Shown: positions 1 through 8,446 of the stretch, piece by piece
Layout: each line of letters opens with the position of its first letter
How positions within the stretch are numbered: position 1 is the stretch's first letter
DNA from: CAZAEL01 sp964484135
Lineage (GTDB): Bacteria > Elusimicrobiota > Elusimicrobia > FEN-1173
Direction of reading: 5' to 3'
NCBI GenBank assembly: GCA_964484135.1
Contig: CAZAEL010000012.1
Span: forward strand, 1 to 56,337
DNA length: 56,337 nucleotides
Program-made: the position numbers and the translations under genes
Notes under the pieces: generated by a model
The model's input: the letters and a program-made list of their open reading frames with translations, nothing else
The model's database searches: none
What the model was told of the DNA's origin: nothing

Positions 1-2
1 TA

Positions 3-1382
3 ATGTTCAAAAAAATCCAACACATCCATTTTATAGGCATCGGCGGGTCGGGCATGAGCGGCATCGCGGAGGTACTGCTCACCTTGGGGTACAAAGTGTC
101 CGGTTCGGACGCCAAGGAGTCCGACGTCACCAAGCGGCTGGCCCAACTGGGCGCCGCGGTCAAGATCGGCCACAGGGCCGAAAACGTCAAGGGCTGTCAC
201 GTGGTGGTGACCTCCACCGCCATCCAGAAAGACAACCCGGAATTGATGGAGGCGGTCCGGCAGAACATCCCGGTGATCCCCCGGATCGAAATGCTGGCGG
301 AGCTGGCGCGGCTGAAATACACGGTGGCCGTGGCCGGCACCCACGGCAAGACCACCACCACGTCCCTGGTGTCTTTGGTGCTGCAGGCGGGCGGGCTGGA
401 CCCCACGGTGGTGGTGGGCGGCCGCATGCACAACATCGGCACGGGCGCGCGCGTGGGCCGGGGGGAATATTTGGTGGCGGAGGCGGACGAGTCCGACGGG
501 TCTTTCCTGAAACTCACACCCACCCTGGCAATCATCACCAACATCGACAACGACCATTTGGATTATTGGGGCCGCATGAAGCCCCTGTACGAAGCTTTCG
601 AGACCTTCGCCAACAAGGTCCCTTTTTACGGCACCGTGTTCCTGGGGGTGGATGACCCGGGCTCCCGCAAAATCCTGCGCCAAATCCGGCGGCCTCTGGT
701 GACGTACGGCCTGGCCACGGACGCCCTGCTGCGCGCCGTGGACGTGCGCGTCTCCGCCAAGGAAACGGTCTTCACGGTGAAGCGGGGAGAGGAGACCCTG
801 GGCCAAATCCGCTGGGCCGTGGCCGGCCGCCACAACGTGATCAATTCCCTGGCCGCGGTGGGCGTGGGCCTGGAGCTGGGCCTGCCCTTCAAGTCCATCG
901 CCGAATCTTTGGCGACCTTTCAGGGCGTGGGACGGCGGCTGGAAAAAAAGGGCGAGGCGGGCGGCGTGGCCGTGCTGGACGACTACGGCCATCATCCGAC
1001 GGAAATCAAGGCCACTTTGCAGGCGCTCAAGGAACGGCACCCGGACCAACGCTGCGTGGTCGTGTTCCAACCCCACCGCTTCAGCCGCACGAAAATCCTG
1101 GCGGACCAGTTCGGCGACAGCTTCCAGGGTGTGGACGATTTCTGCCTGGCCGACATCTACCCGGCCGGGGAAAAACCCATCAAGGGCGTGACCTCGGACT
1201 GGCTGGCCAAGAAGATCGCGGCCCAAAAAGTGCCGGTGACGCGCCTGCCCGCGGGCAAGGCCCTGGCGCTCCTGGAAAAACGCGTGAAGCCCGGCGACGT
1301 GGTGCTGACCCTGGGCGCGGGCGACGTGTGGAAGCTGGGCGAAGAGCTTTTAAAAGCGTTAAAAGTGAGAAGTGGGAGGTGA
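3..1382 (+). CDS. murC: UDP-N-acetylmuramate--L-alanine ligase
   Basis: Cytoplasmic Mur ligase that adds the first L-Ala of the peptidoglycan stem peptide to UDP-MurNAc using ATP. The 459-residue product has the N-terminal Rossmann glycine motif (IGIGGSGMSG, residues 11-20), the ATP-binding GTHGKTTTT (112-120) and the usual C-terminal ligase domain (DDYGHHPTEI). Length is normal, so the gene is complete although it starts three bases into the window; murG probably lies upstream. The last residues (KVRSGR) and the TGA stop are encoded by a 7-nt tandem array that fills the gap to murB, so the native C-terminus may have been extended by a few residues. Confidence 0.96.
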   Translation: MFKKIQHIHFIGIGGSGMSGIAEVLLTLGYKVSGSDAKESDVTKRLAQLGAAVKIGHRAENVKGCHVVVTSTAIQKDNPELMEAVRQNIPVIPRIEMLAELARLKYTVAVAGTHGKTTTTSLVSLVLQAGGLDPTVVVGGRMHNIGTGARVGRGEYLVAEADESDGSFLKLTPTLAIITNIDNDHLDYWGRMKPLYEAFETFANKVPFYGTVFLGVDDPGSRKILRQIRRPLVTYGLATDALLRAVDVRVSAKETVFTVKRGEETLGQIRWAVAGRHNVINSLAAVGVGLELGLPFKSIAESLATFQGVGRRLEKKGEAGGVAVLDDYGHHPTEIKATLQALKERHPDQRCVVVFQPHRFSRTKILADQFGDSFQGVDDFCLADIYPAGEKPIKGVTSDWLAKKIAAQKVPVTRLPAGKALALLEKRVKPGDVVLTLGAGDVWKLGEELLKALKVRSGR

Positions 1383-1441
1383 AAAGTCAAAGAGAAATCA
1401 TGCTTTGGCCAGCCTTTCACTTCCCACTTCCCACCTCCCAC
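1365..1441. repeat. Heptamer arrays in inverted orientation, murC-murB gap
   Basis: Positions 1365-1392 are four 7-nt units (GTGAGAA, GTGGGAG, GTGAAAA, GTCAAAG). Positions 1414-1441 are four units of the complementary type (CTTTCAC, TTCCCAC, TTCCCAC, CTCCCAC). The two arms can pair imperfectly across a 21-nt spacer. The murC stop lies in the left arm and the likely murB ATG is eight bases after the right arm. No conserved regulator site is recognisable. Confidence 0.8.
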
Positions 1442-1449
1442 GCCTCTCT

Positions 1450-2346
1450 ATGACCTCCCTTTTCGACGAACTGAAACCCCTGGTCCACCGCGCCAAGGCC
1501 GACGAGCCCTTGTCCCGCCATTCCACCTTCGGCATCGGCGGGCCCGCGGACTTTTACGTGGAGGTAGAGACCGGGCCCCAGCTCAAGGCCCTTATGATCT
1601 GGACCCAAAAACACAAACTGCCGGTCTTTCCCCTGGGACAAGGGTCCAACCTGCTGGTGGGGGACAAGGGCATCCGCGGCGTGGTGCTGCGTTTGCGCGG
1701 GGAGTTCGAGGCGCTGGCCTTCGACGGGGAGCGGGTGATGACGGGCGCGGGCGTGGCCTTGCCTTACCTGGCCAAGCAGTGCGCGGAGCAGGGCCTGACC
1801 GGGGCCGAGCCCCTGGTGGGCATCCCGGGGACCGTGGGCGGCGGGCTCATGACCAACGCGGGCACGCCGGAAGGCGACATCGGCTCCTTGGTGGAATCCG
1901 TGGACGTCATCACGCCTGAGGGGGAGGTCCGGACCCTGGCCCGGAAGGACATCGCTTTTTCCTACCGCAAGTCCAACCTGGCGGGCCGGTTCGTGCTGCG
2001 CGCGCGGCTCAAATTGCGACGGGGAAACAAAAATGATATCATGGCCGGAATTCAAAAACAGTTGAACCGGCGCGCTGAAACGCAGCCTTTGGGCACGTAC
2101 AACTGCGGCTCGGTTTTCAAGAACCCCCCCGGCGATTTCGCCGCCCGTTTGGTGGAGGCCGCGGGCCTGAAAGGCCTGCGCATCGGGGGCGCGGAAATTT
2201 CCAAGCGGCACGCCAATTTCATCGTGAACGTGGACCGCGCCACGGCCCGGGACGTGCGCCAACTCATTGAAAAGGCCCGCCAGGCCGTGTTCGAGAAGTT
2301 CGGGGTGAAGCTGGAGCTGGAAGTCTGGCTGGCGGGGGAAGAATAG
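1450..2346 (+). CDS. murB: UDP-N-acetylenolpyruvoylglucosamine reductase
   Basis: FAD- and NADPH-dependent reductase making UDP-MurNAc, just before MurC in the pathway. The product shows the FAD-binding segment (STFGIGGPADFYVEV; LGQGSNLLVGDKG), SYRKSNL, and the C-terminal catalytic region around NCGSVFKNPPGDFAARL. From the ATG at 1450 the protein has 298 residues, normal for the family. An in-frame GTG at 1372 would add 26 residues translated from the heptamer repeat and is rejected. The stop overlaps the first base of the ddl start. Confidence 0.95.
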   Translation: MTSLFDELKPLVHRAKADEPLSRHSTFGIGGPADFYVEVETGPQLKALMIWTQKHKLPVFPLGQGSNLLVGDKGIRGVVLRLRGEFEALAFDGERVMTGAGVALPYLAKQCAEQGLTGAEPLVGIPGTVGGGLMTNAGTPEGDIGSLVESVDVITPEGEVRTLARKDIAFSYRKSNLAGRFVLRARLKLRRGNKNDIMAGIQKQLNRRAETQPLGTYNCGSVFKNPPGDFAARLVEAAGLKGLRIGGAEISKRHANFIVNVDRATARDVRQLIEKARQAVFEKFGVKLELEVWLAGEE

Positions 2347-3344
2347 TGCCGAGCGCCGCGTTCCAAGTTCAAAGCGACAAGTTGTCTTACCCGGAACCCG
2401 GAACTCGGAACTTTCTAAAAGCTTTGCGCCGAAGGCGCATCGGCGTTCTTTACGGCGGGTGGTCCGCGGAGCGGCCCATTTCTCTGAAGAGCGGGGCCGC
2501 GGTGCGCGGCGCCCTGAAGCGGCTGGGCCTGCCCCACGCGGGCATCGACGTGCGGCCCGACGTGGCCGAACAAGTCCGCCGCCGGCGCGTGGACCTGGCG
2601 TTCCTGGCCGTGCACGGGCCCTTCGGCGAGGACGGGACTTTGCAGGGGCTCTTGGACATGCTGGGCGTGCCGTACACGGGCAGCGGTGTGCGGGCCAGCG
2701 CCCTGGCCATGCACAAGCCCTCGGCCAAACAAATTTTCGAGTCCTGCGGCCTGCCCACGCCGGATTGGTTTTGCGTGCGCCGCGGCGAGAAACGGGCCGC
2801 GCCCTCTTTGAAAACGCCCTGGGTGGTGAAGCCCGCGTCCCAGGGGTCCGCGCTCGGGGTGAGCGTGGTCCGACGGGCCGGGCAATGGGGCCCGGCCCTG
2901 CGCCGGGCCCTGGCCCTGGACGACGAGGCCCTGGCGGAGCGTTTCGCGCCGGGGACCGAAATCACGGTGGCCGTGCTGAACGGCCAAGCCCTGCCCGTGG
3001 TGGAGATCGTCCCCAAGCACGCCTTCTACGATTTTTACTCCAAGTACGCCAAGGGCGGGTCGCGCCACCTGGTGCCGGCGCGCCTGCCCGAAGCCGCGCT
3101 CCGGCAAGCGTCCGGGCTGGCGGTCAAGGCTTTCCACGCGCTGGGATGCCGCCACTTCGCGCGGGTGGACTTCATGGCGCCGCGCCGGGGGACGCCCATG
3201 TTGCTTGAGGTCAACACCCTGCCCGGCATGACGGACACCTCCCTTTTTCCGGACGCGGCGCGGGCCGCGGGCCTGGGCTTTGACGACCTGATTTTAACGA
3301 TCCTGTCCCTGGCGCTGGCCGACGCCAAAAACCGGAAGCGCTGA
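2346..3344 (+). CDS. ddl: D-alanine--D-alanine ligase
   Basis: ATP-grasp enzyme joining two D-Ala residues for the peptidoglycan stem; alr in this window supplies the substrate. Family motifs include IGVLYGGWSAERPISL near residue 32, AVHGPFGEDGTLQGLLD, PWVVKPASQGSALGVSVV and LLEVNTLPGMTDTSLFP. The GTG start overlaps the murB stop by one base, suggesting coupling. The first ~25 residues are not Ddl-like: they are the translation of a 7-nt tandem array, so the conserved fold starts near residue 28. A TTG at 2382 is an alternative start, but it also lies in the array. Confidence 0.95.
   Translation: MPSAAFQVQSDKLSYPEPGTRNFLKALRRRRIGVLYGGWSAERPISLKSGAAVRGALKRLGLPHAGIDVRPDVAEQVRRRRVDLAFLAVHGPFGEDGTLQGLLDMLGVPYTGSGVRASALAMHKPSAKQIFESCGLPTPDWFCVRRGEKRAAPSLKTPWVVKPASQGSALGVSVVRRAGQWGPALRRALALDDEALAERFAPGTEITVAVLNGQALPVVEIVPKHAFYDFYSKYAKGGSRHLVPARLPEAALRQASGLAVKAFHALGCRHFARVDFMAPRRGTPMLLEVNTLPGMTDTSLFPDAARAAGLGFDDLILTILSLALADAKNRKR
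2361..2409. repeat. Seven-unit heptamer array inside the ddl 5' end
   Basis: The stretch reads as consecutive 7-nt units: TTCCAAG, TTCAAAG, CGACAAG, TTGTCTT, ACCCGGA, ACCCGGA, ACTCGGA. It is translated as the non-conserved N-terminus of Ddl if the GTG start is used. It is AT-richer than the flanking coding sequence. Confidence 0.75.
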
Positions 3345-4162
3345 TGGCCCTGAAACGCCACCGGGTGGCGCTGCGGCGCAGCCATGTGCGGTACCGCATG
3401 CGCACGTGGTTGCATTTTTTCTGGCTGTGGAGCCGGCGGGTCTTTTTCCTGGCCTTGGCCGGGTGGCTGGGCGGCCTGGGATACGCCTTCTGGGCCAGAT
3501 CGCCGCACCTGCGCCTGCGGGACGTGTCCATTTCCCCCGACGCGCCGGCCGCCCTGGCCCAGCGGATCGGCCTCTCGGCGGGCGACCACATTTTCGGGTT
3601 TTCGGCCCGGGCCCTGGAACGCCGACTGGAGGAGGAGTTCCCCCAGTTGGCCCAGGTGACGATCCGGCGCGGGCTGGACCGCGGCCTGCGCGTGACCGTG
3701 CAAAAGCGGCGGCCCGCGGCCCGGCTGTGGCAGGAGGAGAAGGGCTGGTTCGGCATGGACCGGGCCGGCGTGGTCTTCCCCCTGGAAGGGCCGGAGGAAC
3801 GTTATCAGGGCCTGCCCGTCCTGGCCGGCGTGCCCGGCGGGAAGGCCGCGGACGCGGCGCTGGCGTTCTTGGAACGCCTGCAAAACGCCGAGTCCGCCTG
3901 GACCCGACGCCTGGCCAAGGTCAAGGCGTCCCCCTACGGCGAGGCCACCCTTTATCTGGAGGACGGCGCCGCCGTGGTGTGGGGCCCCCTGGCTGAGGAC
4001 AAAGCCGTGACGGACGCCAAGATCGCCCGGTTGGAGCGCGTGTTCCAGGACGAGGCGGCCGCCGGCGGCCTGGAGTATGCCCGTTTTGTGGACGAAAGAC
4101 GCGTGGTGGTGAAACCGGCCGCGCCGCCCGAGGCGGCCGACCCGAAAAAGAAAAAGGGCTGA
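3344..4162 (+). CDS. ftsQ: Cell division protein FtsQ (DivIB)
   Basis: Bitopic membrane protein of the divisome that scaffolds FtsL/FtsB. The 272-residue product has a basic cytoplasmic N-terminus, one transmembrane helix near residues 24-50 (WLHFFWLWSRRVFFLALAGW) and a periplasmic POTRA-like region (LRLRDVSISPDAPAALAQRI), followed by the beta domain. It ends in a lysine-rich tail. Sequence conservation is low, as usual for FtsQ; position between ddl and ftsA decides the call. The ATG overlaps the ddl stop (TGATG). Confidence 0.88.
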   Translation: MALKRHRVALRRSHVRYRMRTWLHFFWLWSRRVFFLALAGWLGGLGYAFWARSPHLRLRDVSISPDAPAALAQRIGLSAGDHIFGFSARALERRLEEEFPQLAQVTIRRGLDRGLRVTVQKRRPAARLWQEEKGWFGMDRAGVVFPLEGPEERYQGLPVLAGVPGGKAADAALAFLERLQNAESAWTRRLAKVKASPYGEATLYLEDGAAVVWGPLAEDKAVTDAKIARLERVFQDEAAAGGLEYARFVDERRVVVKPAAPPEAADPKKKKG

Positions 4163-4190
4163 CGATCCCTTTTCGCCCGAAGGAAAAATT

Positions 4191-5432
4191 ATGGCCAAAC
4201 CTGAAATCGTGACGAGCCTGGACGTGGGCAGCGGCCAGGTGGTGTGCGTGGTCGCGCGCCGGGACCCGGAAACCGAGGCCCTGGAGGTGATCGGCGGCGC
4301 CCGCCGGGCCTGCAAGGGCCTCAAGGGCGGCGTGGTCATCAACATCGACGAGACGGCCCGCTCCGTGGCCCGCGTGGTGGAGGAGGCCGAGGAGATGGCC
4401 GGCCTGTCCGGCGCGGTGCGCAACGTGCTCATCGGCGTGCGCGGGTCCCACATCCAGACCTTCAACCACCACGGCGCCATGAACATCGCGCGCACGGACA
4501 AGGAGATCACGGCCGAAGACCGGGACCAGGCCGTGGAGAACACCAAGGCCGTGCCCATCTCGCCGGACCGGGAGATCGTGCACGTGATCCCGCAGGACTT
4601 CATCCTGGACCGGCAGAACGGCGTGCCCAACCCCGTGGGCATGGAGGCCAGCCTGCTGGAGGTGGACGTGCACATCGTCACCGCCTCGCAGAGCCATTTG
4701 AACAACGTGTGGAAGGCCATCGCGCGCGCCGGCTTCCAGGTGGACGAGCCCATCTACGGGCTTTTGGCCGTGGGCGACGTGGTGGTGACCGCGGAGGAAA
4801 AAGACCTGGGGTGCCTCTTGGTGGACCTGGGCGGCCAGACCACCAGCCTGGCCGTGTTCGCGGAGGGCAGCGTGCGCTTCACCAAGGAGCTGCCCCTCGG
4901 CTCGGACGCCATCACCCACGATTTGTCCCACGCGCTGCGGACTTCGCTCCTGCAGGCCCAGTCCATGAAGGAGCGGCACGGCGCGGCCAGCCGGGAGCTG
5001 GCCGAGGGCGACCTGGACGAGGAGATCGAGTACACCAGCGTGGACGGCCGCACGCCGCGGCACGTGAAGCGCCAGGTGCTCTTCGACTACATGTCGCCCC
5101 GCGTGGAGGAGATTTTCACCGTGGTGAACGAGGAGCTGCAGAACTCCAACTACGCGGAGCACGTGGCGGGCGTGGGCGTGATCCTCACGGGCGGCGGGGC
5201 CCTCCTGCCCGGCGCGGCCCAGGCCGCGGAGCAGATCTTGGAGATCCCGGTGCGGCTCGGCCTGCCCCAGGGCATCGCGGGCCCGCCGGACATCATCAGC
5301 CATCCCAGCTACGCCACGGCCCTGGGCCTGGTGCATTACCGGCACATGGGCGAATGGTCCCGTTCCCGCCGGGCCGCGCGCCGGCTCACGCTGGGCCAGC
5401 GCATGCGCGCCCTGGTGGAGGAGATTTTCTAG
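4191..5432 (+). CDS. ftsA: Cell division protein FtsA
   Basis: Actin-like ATPase that tethers FtsZ filaments to the membrane. The 413-residue product begins with the phosphate-1 region (TSLDVGSGQVVCVVARRD), has the second phosphate loop (CLLVDLGGQTTSLAVF), the adenosine motif (VGVILTGGGALLPGA) and ends in an amphipathic helix (GQRMRALVEEIF) of the type that binds membrane. A GAAGGA Shine-Dalgarno precedes the ATG. ftsZ starts four bases after its stop. Confidence 0.96.
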   Translation: MAKPEIVTSLDVGSGQVVCVVARRDPETEALEVIGGARRACKGLKGGVVINIDETARSVARVVEEAEEMAGLSGAVRNVLIGVRGSHIQTFNHHGAMNIARTDKEITAEDRDQAVENTKAVPISPDREIVHVIPQDFILDRQNGVPNPVGMEASLLEVDVHIVTASQSHLNNVWKAIARAGFQVDEPIYGLLAVGDVVVTAEEKDLGCLLVDLGGQTTSLAVFAEGSVRFTKELPLGSDAITHDLSHALRTSLLQAQSMKERHGAASRELAEGDLDEEIEYTSVDGRTPRHVKRQVLFDYMSPRVEEIFTVVNEELQNSNYAEHVAGVGVILTGGGALLPGAAQAAEQILEIPVRLGLPQGIAGPPDIISHPSYATALGLVHYRHMGEWSRSRRAARRLTLGQRMRALVEEIF

Positions 5433-5436
5433 GGCC

Positions 5437-6567
5437 ATGGTCCGAATCAAGTTCGCGGAAGATTTCAACGAACAGCCGGCCAACATCCGGGTCATCGGCC
5501 TGGGCGGCGCCGGCGGCAACGCGGTGAACCGCATGATCGAGGCGGGCCTCTCCCACGTGGAGCTGGTGGCCGCCAACACCGATTCCCAGGCCCTGCGCCG
5601 CAGCCTGGCGCCGGTGCGCCTGCAGCTGGGCGAGCGCATCAGCAAGGGGCTGGGCGTGGGCGGGAACCCGGTCCTGGGCCGCCAGGCCGCGGAGGAAAGC
5701 CGGGAGCGGATCAAGGAGGTCCTGGCCGGCGCGGACATGGTGTTCATCACGGCCGGCATGGGCGGCGGCACGGGCACGGGCGCCGCGCCCGTGGTGGCCC
5801 AGATCGCCCGGGAGATGGACCCGCGCCCCCTCATCGTGGGCGTGGTCACGCGGCCTTTTGAATTTGAGGGCCTGGTGCGCAAGTCCCAGGCCGACGCCGG
5901 CGTCCGGGACCTGCGGGCCTTCGTGGACACGCTCCTGGCCATCCCCAACGAGCGGCTCTTCGACATCATCGACGAAAACACCACCTCCCTGGAGGCCTTC
6001 CGCGTGGCGGACAACGTCCTGCGCCAGGCGGTGCAGGCCATCACGGACGTGATCACGCGCCACGGCATGATCAACGTGGATTTCGCGGACGTGCGCACCA
6101 TCATGTCCGGCGCCGGCGAGGCGCTCATGGGCATGGGCGAGGGCCACGGGCCGGAACGGGCCCTCCAGGCGGCCAAACAGGCGATCCAGTCGCCTTTGCT
6201 GGAGAACGTGACCATCGACGGCGCCAAGGGGCTCCTGGTCAACATCAGCGGCAACAAGGACATCAAGCTTTGGGAAGTGAAGACCGCCATGGAGTACATC
6301 AAGAACGCCGCGGCCCAGGAGGCCCACGTGTTCTACGGCCAGGTCTTCGACGACTCTCTGGAGGACCGCTTCCTGGTGACCGTGATCGCCACGGGTTTTC
6401 CCGCCGTGCGCGCCGTCCCCCCGCCGCGCCGCCGCCTCGGGTCCGTGGACGAGCCCGTCCTCTCCGGCAAGCGCGCCCTGCCCAAGGGCGGCCCCGCGGG
6501 GGAACCCGCGCTGGAGGACCGGCGGCGGCCCGCGTACCTGCGCTGGAAGCTCCGCAAACTTCATTAA
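5437..6567 (+). CDS. ftsZ: Cell division protein FtsZ
   Basis: Tubulin-like GTPase forming the division ring. The 376-residue product has IRVIGLGGAGGNAVNRMI, the tubulin signature GGGTGTGAAP, the T7-loop NVDFADV and the beta-sheet end of the GTPase domain (DRFLVTVIATGF). A short proline/arginine linker leads to a C-terminal peptide RRPAYLRWKLRKLH. This matches the usual PAxLR-type tail that binds FtsA, but carries extra basic residues. It closes the dcw part of the window. Confidence 0.97.
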   Translation: MVRIKFAEDFNEQPANIRVIGLGGAGGNAVNRMIEAGLSHVELVAANTDSQALRRSLAPVRLQLGERISKGLGVGGNPVLGRQAAEESRERIKEVLAGADMVFITAGMGGGTGTGAAPVVAQIAREMDPRPLIVGVVTRPFEFEGLVRKSQADAGVRDLRAFVDTLLAIPNERLFDIIDENTTSLEAFRVADNVLRQAVQAITDVITRHGMINVDFADVRTIMSGAGEALMGMGEGHGPERALQAAKQAIQSPLLENVTIDGAKGLLVNISGNKDIKLWEVKTAMEYIKNAAAQEAHVFYGQVFDDSLEDRFLVTVIATGFPAVRAVPPPRRRLGSVDEPVLSGKRALPKGGPAGEPALEDRRRPAYLRWKLRKLH

Positions 6568-6571
6568 AATC

Positions 6572-6626
6572 GGGACAGACGGTTTGGGACGAGGGGCCGG
6601 TTTAAGGGACTCCTTTTCCCAGTCCC
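6572..6626. repeat. GGGAC-rich REP-like hairpin after ftsZ
   Basis: The ftsZ-pgeF gap contains three GGGAC words (6572, 6586, 6606). A stem GGGACT (6606-6611) pairs with AGTCCC (6621-6626) over a 9-nt pyrimidine loop. It resembles extragenic palindromes seen in many genomes. There is no clear T-run, so it is not called a terminator. Confidence 0.45.
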
Positions 6627-6640
6627 CAGCCCCGGCTTCT

Positions 6641-7366
6641 ATGTGGCTTTTAAGAAACGGCTGGTGCCGGAACTTTTCGCTGGAACGCCGGTGCGGCGTT
6701 GTTTTGGGCGTGACCACCCGGCCCCTGGGCGACATGGACCGCCCCGGCCCCTTCCGCCGGGCCCTGCGGTCCCTGGGCCTTCCGCCGAATTCCTGGGCCG
6801 GCGGCGTGCAGGTGCACGGCCGCCGGGTGCGTCGCGCGACGCGGCCCACGGCCCCGGTCCGGCTGGCCGCCACCGACGGTTTCGCCGCGGACGTCCCGGG
6901 CCTGGCCCTCTGGGTCCGCGCCGCGGACTGCGTTCCGGTTTTTGTCCTTGATCCCGCGCATCGGGCCTGCGCCCTGGTGCACGCGGGCTGGCGCGGCGCC
7001 CATAAACGGATTTTGACGGAGGCGCTCCGGCGCATGGGCCGGTGGTACGGCACGCGGCCGGAGCAGGCGTGGGTGTGCCTGGGCCCCCACATCCGAAGCT
7101 GCTGCTATGAGATCGGCCCGGACGTGGCGCGGCGTTTCCGGGCGGTCCCCGGGGCCGTGAAACAACGGGGGGAAAACGGGCTCTCGTTGGATTTGGCCCG
7201 CTGCCTCCGCCGGGAGGCGCGCCGGGCCGGCGTCCGGGACGCGCGCTTCTCTTCCGCGCCCTTTTGCACCGCGCACGACAAAAGATTTTTTTCGTTCCGT
7301 CGTATGAAAACCAAAAAACGCCTCGCGGCGGTGGTGGCCATCAAACATGACGAAAAACGCGGATAA
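6641..7366 (+). CDS. pgeF: YfiH/PgeF family laccase-domain protein
   Basis: Family proteins are copper/zinc laccase-like enzymes. Some act as purine nucleoside phosphorylases or deaminases, and E. coli PgeF edits mis-incorporated L-Ser in peptidoglycan precursors. The 241-residue product has the metal-ligand motifs QVHGRRV, AADCVPVFVLD, HAGWRG and the cysteine segment LGPHIRSCCYEIGPDV. The ATG at 6641 gives a family-length N-terminus. Its place after the mur/fts genes supports a link to wall precursor quality control. The 3' end overlaps pheA by 20 bases. Confidence 0.88.
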   Translation: MWLLRNGWCRNFSLERRCGVVLGVTTRPLGDMDRPGPFRRALRSLGLPPNSWAGGVQVHGRRVRRATRPTAPVRLAATDGFAADVPGLALWVRAADCVPVFVLDPAHRACALVHAGWRGAHKRILTEALRRMGRWYGTRPEQAWVCLGPHIRSCCYEIGPDVARRFRAVPGAVKQRGENGLSLDLARCLRREARRAGVRDARFSSAPFCTAHDKRFFSFRRMKTKKRLAAVVAIKHDEKRG

Positions 7367-8435
7367 AGAGCTGGAAGAATTGCGCCGGCAGATCGACAAA
7401 GTGGACGACCAGGTCCTGCGGCTCCTGAACGAGCGGGCCCGGGCCGCGGAGAAGGTCGGCAAGGTGAAGGCCCAGCGCGGCGAGGAGGTGTACGCCTCCA
7501 ACCGGGAACGGGAGATCCTGGACCGGCTCACCGCGGCCAACGGCGGCCCCCTGCCGCCCGAGGCGATCGAGGACATTTTCAACGCGGTCATCAACAACTG
7601 CCGCCTGCTCCAGAAGAAACTGCGGATCGCGTACTTCGGGCCGGAGGCCACCTTCACCCACCAGGCCGCCATCAAGCATTTCGGCCGGTCCGCGGAGTAC
7701 CTGCCGCTGAACTCCATCAGCGACGTGTTCGACGAAGTGGAGAAGGGGCGGGCCGACTACGGCGTGGTGCCCATCGAGAACTCCACCGAGGGCGTGGTCA
7801 ACCACACCCTCGACATGTTCCTCGAGTCGGACCTGGTCATCTGCGCGGAACGGGAGGACCCCATTTCCCAGTGCCTGATGGCCTCCCAGGAATCCCTGAA
7901 AAAGGTGAAGACCGTGTACTCCTACGCCAACGCCCTGGGCCAGTGCCGGCGCTGGCTGGAGACCAACCTGCGCGGCGTGCCCCTGAAGGAGGCCGCCTCC
8001 ACCGCGGACGCCGCGGCCCACGCGGCCCTGGACGCGACGGTGGCGGCCGTGGCCAGCCCCCTGGCCGCGGAGATCTACAACCTGAAAATCCTGGCGCGGA
8101 ACATCCAGGATTCCAAGCACAACGTGACGCGGTTCCTGGTCATCGGCAAGAAGATGTCCAAGGCCTCCGGCACGGGGCGCGACAAGACCTCCCTGCTGCT
8201 TTCCGTGAAGGACCGGGTGGGCGCGCTGCACGACCTGCTCATGGTCTTCAAGGGGGAAAACCTGAACCTGACCAAGATCGAGTCCCGGCCCACCAAGAAA
8301 AAAGCCTGGGAGTACGTGTTTTTCATCGACGTGCAGGGCCACGTGTCCGACGCGCCCATGAAACGGTCGCTGGAGAGGCTCCGGGAACACTGCGTGTTCC
8401 TGAAGGTCCTGGGCAGCTACCCGCGGGGCGACTGA
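7347..8435 (+). CDS. pheA: Bifunctional chorismate mutase/prephenate dehydratase
   Basis: Converts chorismate to prephenate and then to phenylpyruvate for phenylalanine synthesis. The 362-residue product has an N-terminal AroQ helical domain (residues ~5-85, LRRQIDKVDDQVLRLLNERA), a prephenate dehydratase domain (RIAYFGPEATFTHQAA; NVTRF motif near 264) and a C-terminal ACT domain (SVKDRVGALHDLLMVF) that normally binds Phe for feedback inhibition. First gene of a five-gene aromatic block. Confidence 0.96.
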   Translation: MTKNADKELEELRRQIDKVDDQVLRLLNERARAAEKVGKVKAQRGEEVYASNREREILDRLTAANGGPLPPEAIEDIFNAVINNCRLLQKKLRIAYFGPEATFTHQAAIKHFGRSAEYLPLNSISDVFDEVEKGRADYGVVPIENSTEGVVNHTLDMFLESDLVICAEREDPISQCLMASQESLKKVKTVYSYANALGQCRRWLETNLRGVPLKEAASTADAAAHAALDATVAAVASPLAAEIYNLKILARNIQDSKHNVTRFLVIGKKMSKASGTGRDKTSLLLSVKDRVGALHDLLMVFKGENLNLTKIESRPTKKKAWEYVFFIDVQGHVSDAPMKRSLERLREHCVFLKVLGSYPRGD

Positions 8436-8446
8436 ACCTGAAAACC

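Noticed and set aside
1365..1441. CRISPR-like array
   Set aside because: Units are 7 nt, directly adjacent and degenerate, with no spacers and no cas genes.
1372..1449. Upstream GTG start for murB
   Set aside because: The added 26 residues are pure translation of the heptamer repeat and have no counterpart in MurB; ATG 1450 fits the family.
3921..6302. 793-codon minus-strand frame opposite ftsA/ftsZ
   Set aside because: Antisense shadow of two highly conserved genes; composition is low-complexity.
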